5,062 nt of DNA from positions 1-5,062 of the forward strand of contig JBBKWX010000018.1 of assembly GCA_037969175.1 (NCBI GenBank). Reading direction: 5' to 3'. The DNA comes from JBBKWX01 sp037969175 (GTDB lineage Bacteria > Bacteroidota > Bacteroidia > AKYH767-A > JBBKVM01). Under the pieces are notes generated by a model, which saw nothing but the letters and a program-made list of their open reading frames with translations, was not told the DNA's origin and searched no databases. Shown piece after piece: positions 1-5,062 of this stretch. The position numbers and the translations under genes are program-made. Every line of letters begins with the position of its first letter. Position 1 is the stretch's first letter.

Positions 1-584
1 ATGAGGATCCCGATATTTTTTTCTTTCAATTTAGAAACAATACTCTGGATATCTTCTACTGCTATTGGATCTACACCTGCGAATGGTTCATCCAGCAAAA
101 TAAAACTTGGATCAGTTGCCAGTGCTCTTGCTATTTCCGTTCTTCTCCTTTCGCCTCCACTTAAGAGATCTCCTCTACCTGTCCGGACCCTATTCAATCC
201 AAACTCTTCGAGTAATTCTTCAAGTCTGCTTTCTCTTTCGATCTTAGTTTTTTTGGTCATTTCCAAAACGGCCATGATATTATCTTCTACAGATAATTTC
301 CGAAACACGGATGCTTCTTGTGCCAGATAACCTATACCTAATTGAGCTCTGCGATACATGGGCTCATTGGTAATATTTTTATCATTCAGATAAACATTTC
401 CTTCATTGGGACGGATCAGTCCAACTGCCATATAAAACGTCGTCGTTTTTCCGGCTCCGTTTGGACCTAACAAACCTACGATCTCTCCCTGTTTCACTTC
501 TATGGAAACATGATCGACAACGGTTCTGCTCTTGTATTTTTTTACAAGATTTTCACAACGTAATATGCTGGATGTATTAGACAT
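1..584 (-). CDS. lptB: LPS export ABC transporter ATP-binding protein LptB (C-terminus cut off by window edge)
   Basis: This is the cytoplasmic ATPase of the LptB2FGC transporter, which pulls lipopolysaccharide out of the inner membrane and pushes it along the Lpt bridge to the outer membrane. The 194 visible codons read as a standard ABC ATPase. They show a Walker A GPNGAGKT (residues 40-47), a Q-loop glutamine at 89 within YLAQE, the signature LSGGERRR (141-148) typical of LptB, Walker B FILLDE (161-166, D165 and E166), and a D-loop around GVDP. The H-loop histidine and roughly the last 45-50 residues lie beyond the left edge (family length is about 240). The ATG at 584-582 overlaps the stop of the upstream gene by 8 nt (ATGTCTAA), which implies translational coupling. 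A purine-rich tract just upstream may help ribosome entry. Identity as LptB rather than another ABC ATPase rests on the signature context and overall similarity to remembered Bacteroidota LptB proteins. Confidence 0.95.
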   Translation of the reverse strand, partial: MSNTSSILRCENLVKKYKSRTVVDHVSIEVKQGEIVGLLGPNGAGKTTTFYMAVGLIRPNEGNVYLNDKNITNEPMYRRAQLGIGYLAQEASVFRKLSVEDNIMAVLEMTKKTKIERESRLEELLEEFGLNRVRTGRGDLLSGGERRRTEIARALATDPSFILLDEPFAGVDPIAVEDIQSIVSKLKEKNIGIL

Positions 585-930
585 TCTTTTTTTCTTCAAG
601 TTGATCCCAAAATTCAACTGCACGACGAAGATGAGGTATTACTATGGTTCCACCAACCAGAGTTGCAACTGAAAAGATCTCAAAAACTTCTTCAGAGCTC
701 AATCCTTCTTCATTACATTTTTCAAGATGATATTTAACACAATCATCACATCGCAACACCATACTGGCAACCAAACCCAGCATCTCTTTGGTTTTAGTAT
801 CCAGAGCACCCGGAGCATAGGTATTTGTATCAAGATTATACATTCTCTTGATCACTTTATTATCCTGTTCAAGGATACGTTTATTCATCCTTGCTCTGTA
901 ATCATTGAATTCCTGAACCTTATCTGCCAT
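577..930 (-). CDS. AhpD-like / carboxymuconolactone decarboxylase family protein
   Basis: This 117-residue, all-helical protein belongs to the CMD/AhpD superfamily. It carries the full AhpD redox signature E-X11-C-X2-C-X3-H: E49, C61, C64 and H68. In mycobacterial AhpD these residues form the proton relay and the resolving cysteine pair of a thiol-based peroxidase adaptor. That points to thiol-disulfide or peroxide chemistry rather than true 4-carboxymuconolactone decarboxylation, and no aromatic-catabolism genes are nearby. The substrate and electron donor cannot be told from sequence. There is no signal peptide or membrane segment, so it is presumably cytosolic. The ATG at 930 is 11 bp after the tatC stop with no strong Shine-Dalgarno site, only a purine-rich stretch inside the tatC end. 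Its stop overlaps the lptB start, so it is probably co-transcribed with tatC and lptB. Annotation pipelines would usually name it 'carboxymuconolactone decarboxylase family protein'. Confidence 0.9.
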   Translation of the reverse strand: MADKVQEFNDYRARMNKRILEQDNKVIKRMYNLDTNTYAPGALDTKTKEMLGLVASMVLRCDDCVKYHLEKCNEEGLSSEEVFEIFSVATLVGGTIVIPHLRRAVEFWDQLEEKKNV

Positions 931-941
931 TGTGTGTGAAT

Positions 942-1757
942 TTAGATCTTTTCTTTTTCTTGTTTTCTTATCACATAAGCTGATATGAAAATACTTACTT
1001 CGTACAGGATCACCAAAGGAATTGTAACCAGCAATTGAGAAGTAACATCAGGTGGAGTAATGATGGCTCCCAAAATTAAGGCTCCAACAAATGAATGCCT
1101 GCGAAAAGCCCTCAACATTCCCGGATTTACCAAACCTACTTTTGTAAGGAAATAGATCAGTATAGGTAATTCAAATACAATACCTGCAGCCAGTGTGATG
1201 GTTGTTACAGTTGAAATATATGAACCCAGATTGATCTGATTTGCAACTGATGTGCTAACCTGATAAGAACCCAGAAAGTTTACAGAAAGGGGTGTGATCA
1301 AATAATAGCCGAATAATATTCCCAGGAGGAACAAGAAAGTTGTCCAGAATACGATCCCTTTGGCATAACGGCTTTCTTTTTCTTGCAATGCCGGTTTTAC
1401 AAAAGACCAGATCTCCCAAAATACATAAGGGAATCCGATGATCAAACCGGCCAAAGCACTCACTGTAATGTGTGTGGTAAACTGCCCCGACATATCCAGA
1501 TTGAACAATGTGAAATCCATACTGGTAATGCAGAGTATTCCATTCAAACCCAATGCAGCATCAATTTTACATAACTGAATATAGGTCCAGAACTGAGGAT
1601 TCATAGGAGCCAGAATGATCTGGTCGAAGATGATATCTTTATAAAGGAAGGCAGCGATAGCAATCACCAAAATTGCAATAATAGATCTAACCAAATGCCA
1701 TCTAAGGGCTTCCAGGTGATCCAGGAAATTCATTTCATTTTGAGGTGCTTCGTCCAT
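942..1757 (-). CDS. tatC: Sec-independent (twin-arginine) protein translocase subunit TatC
   Basis: This is the inner-membrane receptor for twin-arginine signal peptides. With TatA-type proteins it exports folded, often cofactor-loaded proteins. The 271 residues show the family pattern: a cytoplasmic N-terminus with HLEALR (14-19, E16 matching the conserved signal-peptide-binding glutamate), FPYVFWEIW followed by KPAL and E128 in the first cytoplasmic loop region, GIVFELP (192-198, E196 in TM4), and ITPPDVTSQ (233-241, D237) before the last membrane segment. Six hydrophobic segments can be traced, starting near 22-38, 97-115, 136-154, 185-205, 222-234 and 243-262, with a basic/acidic cytoplasmic tail. 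The first periplasmic loop is long and holds C63 and C76. The frame stays open upstream of the ATG at 1757, but no ATG, GTG or TTG precedes it in the gap, so this start is kept. No tatA/tatB lies in the window. Confidence 0.97.
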   Translation of the reverse strand: MDEAPQNEMNFLDHLEALRWHLVRSIIAILVIAIAAFLYKDIIFDQIILAPMNPQFWTYIQLCKIDAALGLNGILCITSMDFTLFNLDMSGQFTTHITVSALAGLIIGFPYVFWEIWSFVKPALQEKESRYAKGIVFWTTFLFLLGILFGYYLITPLSVNFLGSYQVSTSVANQINLGSYISTVTTITLAAGIVFELPILIYFLTKVGLVNPGMLRAFRRHSFVGALILGAIITPPDVTSQLLVTIPLVILYEVSIFISAYVIRKQEKEKI

Positions 1758-1777
1758 ATAGGCCCAATTGGGAAGCG

Positions 1778-1785
1778 CAAAGTTA
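1778..1785 (-). promoter_or_regulatory. Candidate internal -7 element upstream of tatC
   Basis: On the minus strand this reads TAACTTTG followed by CG, again a full TAnnTTTG match, inside the 47-bp kdsD-tatC gap. It would start transcription about 14 nt before the tatC ATG, letting tatC, the AhpD-like gene and lptB be expressed apart from kdsD. No clear -33 TTG lies at the usual spacing, so the call is weak. Confidence 0.3.
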
Positions 1786-1802
1786 TGAGAATAGATGAGA
1801 AT
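1785..1802. repeat. 8-bp direct repeat ATGAGAAT, two copies 10 bp apart
   Basis: ATGAGAAT occurs at 1785-1792 and 1795-1802 in the short gap between kdsD and tatC, one helical turn apart and immediately upstream (minus strand) of the candidate tatC -7 element. It may be only a small tandem duplication; no function can be assigned. Confidence 0.4.
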
Positions 1803-1804
1803 GA

Positions 1805-2770
1805 TCAGATGATTCCTTCTCGAACAAGATCATGCAGATGAACAAATCCGGCAAGTTTTTCTCCATCCATAACCAGCAGTTGGGTAATATTATGTTGCTT
1901 CATGGTATGCAATGCATCGACTGCAAGCGTATCACTATGAACATATTTTGGATTGGCTGTCATGATATCAGCAGCTTTGATGTTTTTAAGATCAAAATCT
2001 TTTTCCATCATTCTTCTCAGATCACCATCCGTAATCAGTCCTGCAAGTCTATCATTCTGCATTACTGCAGTTGCTCCAAGCCGTTTGGCAGAGATCTCGA
2101 GTATGACTGTTTTAAGATCTGAATCGAGTGCTACTTTAGGAATGGGATTATATGAAATGATATCTGCTACTCTCAAGTAAAGTCTTTTTCCTAAAGCACC
2201 TCCCGGGTGATAACGTGCAAAATCATCAGAAGTAAATCCCCTGAGTTCAAGCAGACACACTGCAAGTGCATCACCAATAGCCATTTGTGCAATTGATGAG
2301 CTGGTAGGAGCCAGATTATGCGGGCAAGCTTCTTTTTCAACCGAGGTATTCAGGATCAACTCGACATTTTTTGCCAGATAGGAATCTATATTTCCTGCCA
2401 TTCCGATAAGTTGGTTCCCGGCTTGGCGCAGAAGAGGAACTAATACTTTGATCTCAGGTGTGTTTCCACTTTTAGAGATAAGTATCACTACATCATCTTT
2501 TTGAATGATGCCCAGATCGCCATGGATGGCATCCGCAGCATGCATAAAAATAGCAGGTGTTCCTGTTGAGTTTAGTGTTGCAACTATTTTTGATGCAACG
2601 ATCGCAGATTTCCCAATGCCACTTACAATAACACGACCTTTACTTTCGTATATTGTATGCACGCATTGAACAAAATTATCATCAATAAAATTGATGAGTC
2701 CTTTGAGAGAATCTGCCTCTATTTGCAGAGTTCTTACTGCAATATCTTTTAGATTGGGTTTAGTTATCAA
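1805..2770 (-). CDS. kdsD: D-arabinose-5-phosphate isomerase, KpsF/GutQ family
   Basis: It interconverts D-ribulose 5-phosphate and D-arabinose 5-phosphate, the first step of Kdo synthesis for the LPS inner core; it is cytosolic. The 321 residues hold an N-terminal SIS sugar-phosphate isomerase domain (about 30-180) followed by two CBS domains (about 203-258 and 267-321). Residues matching the E. coli KdsD active site are all present: K54 (GIGKS), E106 (SGNTPE), E147 (KEACP) and H188 (YHPGG), each offset by five from E. coli K59/E111/E152/H193. H83 sits in IHGDLG. The start is a TTG at 2770. An in-frame TAG lies three codons upstream (2779-2777) and no ATG or GTG occurs in the N-terminal region, so TTG is nearly forced. 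A weak AGG (2778-2776) lies 5 nt ahead. It heads the minus-strand gene series, 47 bp before tatC. Some annotations use kpsF or gutQ, but lptB in the same operon fits the LPS role. Confidence 0.94.
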   Translation of the reverse strand: MITKPNLKDIAVRTLQIEADSLKGLINFIDDNFVQCVHTIYESKGRVIVSGIGKSAIVASKIVATLNSTGTPAIFMHAADAIHGDLGIIQKDDVVILISKSGNTPEIKVLVPLLRQAGNQLIGMAGNIDSYLAKNVELILNTSVEKEACPHNLAPTSSSIAQMAIGDALAVCLLELRGFTSDDFARYHPGGALGKRLYLRVADIISYNPIPKVALDSDLKTVILEISAKRLGATAVMQNDRLAGLITDGDLRRMMEKDFDLKNIKAADIMTANPKYVHSDTLAVDALHTMKQHNITQLLVMDGEKLAGFVHLHDLVREGII

Positions 2771-2795
2771 AATTACCTATATTCAACTGCAAGTG

Positions 2796-2825
2796 TATGC
2801 AAAAATGCTTATCTTAATATGCAAA
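2796..2825. repeat. 8-bp direct repeat TATGCAAA, two copies 22 bp apart
   Basis: TATGCAAA occurs at 2796-2803 and again at 2818-2825, start to start 22 bp, about two helical turns, within the divergent promoter region. The second copy overlaps the candidate -7 element of kdsD. It could be a paired regulator site, or chance in AT-rich DNA. Confidence 0.4.
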
Positions 2826-2829
2826 TTTA
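2822..2829 (-). promoter_or_regulatory. Candidate Bacteroidota -7 element for kdsD
   Basis: Read on the minus strand this is TAAATTTG, a full match to the Bacteroidota -7 consensus TAnnTTTG, and it is followed by CA. It would place the transcript start near 2815 and give a leader of about 45 nt before the TTG start. No TTG or TTTG is seen at the expected -33 distance; the nearest TTTG (2844-2841) is only 11 nt away, so this is a tentative call. Confidence 0.35.
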
Positions 2830-2856
2830 TTTATTTTTACCAAAATATCCGTTAGT

Positions 2857-5061
2857 ATGTACGTGGTTGAGAATTCGATAACCGAAGCGCTTAGTCGTTT
2901 TTTCGGTTACGATTCATTTAAGGGGGATCAAGAAGCTATTATAAAAAATGTTCTTGAGGGCAATGACACTTTTGTGATCATGCCTACCGGTGGGGGAAAA
3001 TCTTTGTGCTATCAATTGCCGGCTCTCATGAGTGAGGGTACTGCAATTGTTATCTCACCTTTAATAGCTCTGATGAAAAATCAGGTCGATGCTCTGCGTG
3101 GTTTCGGTAATGAAGAAGGTATCGCGCATTTTATGAATTCATCTTTGAGCAAAGCTGATATTATAAAAGTGAGGAAGGATGTAACCGAAAAGCGCACCAA
3201 GATATTATATGTTGCACCGGAAAGTCTAACCAAAGAGGAGAATATAAATTTTCTTCGTGATATAAATATATCCTTCTTTGCAATTGATGAAGCACATTGT
3301 ATTTCAGAATGGGGGCATGATTTCCGTCCGGAATACAGACGATTGCGACCCATCATTGAACAGATAGGAACTGTTCCTATCATTGCTCTAACTGCAACCG
3401 CTACACCAAAGGTTCAACTAGACATCCAAAAGAATTTGGGGATGTTGAAAGCAAAACTATTCAAATCTTCTTTTAATCGTCCTAACCTCTATTATGAAGT
3501 AAAGCAGAAGAATGATGTTATGAAGGAGATGATAAGATATATCAAATCCAATCCGGGTAAATCGGGAATCATTTATTGCCTCAGCCGTAAGAAGGTAGAA
3601 GAGGTTGCTCAAACCTTGAGTGTTAATGGTATAAAGGCACTTCCTTATCACGCAGGTCTGGATGCTGCGGTACGTGCAGATCATCAGGATAAATTTCTAA
3701 TGGAAAAAGCAGATGTGATCGTAGCTACAATCGCCTTCGGAATGGGAATCGACAAACCGGATGTTCGTTTTGTGATGCACCATGATATTCCCAAAAGTCT
3801 TGAAGGATATTATCAGGAAACCGGTCGCTCCGGCAGGGATGGTAGAGAAGGGAGATGCATCGTATATTATAGCAGGAAAGATATCGACAAGCTTGAGAAG
3901 TTCATGAAAGGCAAGCCTGTAGCAGAACAGGAAATCGGAAAACAATTATTGCTAGAAACAATTTCATTTGCTGAATCATCGGTTTGTCGCAGAAAAATAT
4001 TGTTACATTATTTTGGTGAAACATACTCAGAATCAAATTGTGGCAGTTGTGACAATTGTTTAAATCCAAAAACTGAGATTGAAGCATCAGATGAAATGTT
4101 ACTTTTGTTGCAAACAATTCAGGCAATAAAAGAAAAGTTTGCTTTTGAGCATGTCATACAAGTTCTGACAGGAGTTGAAGAAGGAAATGTAAAAGCATAT
4201 AGTCATGATAAGCTTGAACAGTTTGGAGAAGGAGCTGAAAAGAACAGAGGTTTTTGGAATGCCTTGATAAGACAAGGGCTATTAAACGGTTTATTAACTA
4301 AGGATATAGATAATTACGGATTATTAAAAATAAGCTTAAAAGGAAAAGAATTCATGAATAAACCAGAATCCATCAAAGTAACGCTGGATCACGATTTCCG
4401 AGTAGCAGAAGGAGATGAAGATGATGAATCAGTAGGCGGAGGATCTTCGGCAGGTGGCGGTGGAGCTGCTGACGAACATCTTTTTGCAGCATTGCGCGAC
4501 CTGACGAAAAAGATCGCCAAACAGAAAAACGTACCACCATTTGTTGTGTTCCAGGACCCAAGTCTGGAAGAGATGGCTACCAACTATCCGATCACAATGC
4601 TTGAATTAAAAAACATTACCGGTGTTGGTACAGGTAAGGCTGAGAAATATGGCAAACCTTTCATTGAACTTATTGCAAGATATGTTGAGGAAAATGAAAT
4701 CGAGCGCCCTGTAGATTTAGTTGTTAAAAGTGTTGTAAATAAAAGCGGCACCAAAGTTTATATCATTCAGAATATCGACAAGAAAGTTGCATTGGATGAT
4801 ATGGCTGAAGCAAAAGGTGTTGAACTGGAAGATATAATCACCGAGATCGAAAGCATTGTTGCCAGCGGTACACGTATCGATATCAACTACTATATCAATG
4901 AAGTGATTGATGATGATAAACAAGAAGAAGTATATGATTTTTTCAAAACTGCAGATACTGATTCTTCAGATGCTGCATTGAAGATCCTGGGTGAAGATGA
5001 TTATTCGCTTGAGGAAATTCGATTGATGCGAATCAAGTTTATGTCAGAGATGGCGAATTAA
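2857..5061 (+). CDS. recQ: ATP-dependent DNA helicase RecQ, with C-terminal extension
   Basis: This 3'-5' superfamily 2 DNA helicase acts in recombination repair and fork restart. The 734 residues read in order: motif 0 with Q25; Walker A MPTGGGKS (42-49, K48); DEAH (144-147) followed by the aromatic-rich loop CISEWGHDFRP; LTATAT (178-183); motif IV IIYCLSRK (238-245); motif V around AFGMGID (293-299); motif VI QETGRSGRDG (320-329). The zinc site is C377, C395, C398 and C401, followed by a winged helix (about 406-510), an acidic then glycine-rich linker (about 516-538) and an HRDC domain (about 539-615). A tail of about 115 residues (620-734) follows, resembling the HTH_40-type extension of Bacteroidota RecQ, which makes the protein longer than E. 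coli RecQ (609 residues). The ATG at 2857 has no Shine-Dalgarno site but fits the family N-terminus. The TAA at 5059-5061 ends one base before the window edge. It is divergent from kdsD. The zinc/WH part is markedly AT-rich relative to its flanks. Confidence 0.97.
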   Translation: MYVVENSITEALSRFFGYDSFKGDQEAIIKNVLEGNDTFVIMPTGGGKSLCYQLPALMSEGTAIVISPLIALMKNQVDALRGFGNEEGIAHFMNSSLSKADIIKVRKDVTEKRTKILYVAPESLTKEENINFLRDINISFFAIDEAHCISEWGHDFRPEYRRLRPIIEQIGTVPIIALTATATPKVQLDIQKNLGMLKAKLFKSSFNRPNLYYEVKQKNDVMKEMIRYIKSNPGKSGIIYCLSRKKVEEVAQTLSVNGIKALPYHAGLDAAVRADHQDKFLMEKADVIVATIAFGMGIDKPDVRFVMHHDIPKSLEGYYQETGRSGRDGREGRCIVYYSRKDIDKLEKFMKGKPVAEQEIGKQLLLETISFAESSVCRRKILLHYFGETYSESNCGSCDNCLNPKTEIEASDEMLLLLQTIQAIKEKFAFEHVIQVLTGVEEGNVKAYSHDKLEQFGEGAEKNRGFWNALIRQGLLNGLLTKDIDNYGLLKISLKGKEFMNKPESIKVTLDHDFRVAEGDEDDESVGGGSSAGGGGAADEHLFAALRDLTKKIAKQKNVPPFVVFQDPSLEEMATNYPITMLELKNITGVGTGKAEKYGKPFIELIARYVEENEIERPVDLVVKSVVNKSGTKVYIIQNIDKKVALDDMAEAKGVELEDIITEIESIVASGTRIDINYYINEVIDDDKQEEVYDFFKTADTDSSDAALKILGEDDYSLEEIRLMRIKFMSEMAN

Positions 5062-5062
5062 A

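Larger units (their letters stand above)
2771..2856. promoter_or_regulatory. Divergent kdsD/recQ intergenic region
   Basis: This 86-bp gap lies between two genes that start outward from it, so it must hold the promoters of both recQ and the kdsD-led operon unless one lies inside a gene. By hand count it has 21 G+C of 86 (about 24%), far below the neighbouring genes. It contains a TAnnTTTG match on the minus strand and an 8-bp direct repeat. No comparable match is seen on the plus strand for recQ; the nearest is TATTTTTA at 2832-2839, one base off the consensus and without an upstream TTG. Confidence 0.8.

Noticed and set aside
1..330. Plus-strand open frame of 109 codons at the left edge, rich in serine and leucine
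   Set aside because: It is the antisense shadow of lptB, whose minus-strand translation shows all ABC ATPase motifs; the plus-strand product has no recognisable features.
1763..1772. CCCAATTGGG palindrome as a transcription terminator after kdsD
   Set aside because: It has no loop and no following T-run on the minus strand, so it cannot be an intrinsic terminator; kept only as a possible operator.
1832..2180. Plus-strand open frames inside kdsD
   Set aside because: They lie opposite the well-conserved CBS domains of KdsD and show no protein-family features.
2771..2856. Riboswitch, small RNA or tRNA in the divergent gap
   Set aside because: Too short and AT-rich, with no stable stem or conserved RNA motif.
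3081..4126. Several minus-strand open frames of 74-100 codons inside recQ
   Set aside because: All are opposite conserved helicase and zinc-domain motifs; low-complexity or random-looking translations.
4373..4583. Two overlapping minus-strand open frames opposite the recQ linker, one proline-rich
   Set aside because: They arise from the glycine/acid-rich linker codons of recQ read backwards; no start context or family resemblance.
1..5062. Mobile element, CRISPR array, defence or other new system
   Set aside because: No transposase, integrase, terminal inverted repeats, spaced repeats or toxin-antitoxin-like pair is visible; every large frame is a conserved housekeeping gene.

Overview
The window looks like an ordinary core-genome segment of a Bacteroidota bacterium (Cytophaga/Sphingobacterium/Chitinophaga-like). 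The evidence is the form of the encoded proteins, such as a ~734-residue RecQ with a tail after its HRDC domain and a TatC with a long, cysteine-bearing first periplasmic loop. Start codons mostly lack clear Shine-Dalgarno sites, and both small intergenic gaps carry a TAnnTTTG motif, the -7 element of Bacteroidota promoters. The genus cannot be fixed from the sequence alone.

Layout: four minus-strand genes are read from right to left, and one divergent gene runs to the right edge. The minus-strand order is kdsD (1805-2770, arabinose-5-phosphate isomerase), tatC (942-1757), an AhpD-like carboxymuconolactone decarboxylase family gene (577-930), then lptB (584 down to the left edge, cut off). 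Spacing tightens along the series: 47 bp, 11 bp, then an 8-nt overlap, so they probably form one operon. An 86-bp, very AT-rich divergent gap (2771-2856) separates kdsD from recQ (2857-5061).

Functionally, kdsD (first step of Kdo synthesis) and lptB (ATPase driving LPS to the outer membrane) sit at the two ends of the group and both serve outer-membrane LPS biogenesis. tatC serves export of folded proteins across the inner membrane. The small AhpD-like protein carries a complete redox motif, but its partner is unknown. recQ is a DNA repair helicase transcribed the other way.

No mobile element, CRISPR array, RNA gene or new defence system is visible. The most useful points for a second look are a base-composition and codon-use dip confined to the zinc/winged-helix part of recQ, the complete EX11CXXCX3H motif in the small gene, a dnaX-like slippery heptamer at the overlap with lptB, the TTG start of kdsD, and the promoter-like motifs in the two gaps.
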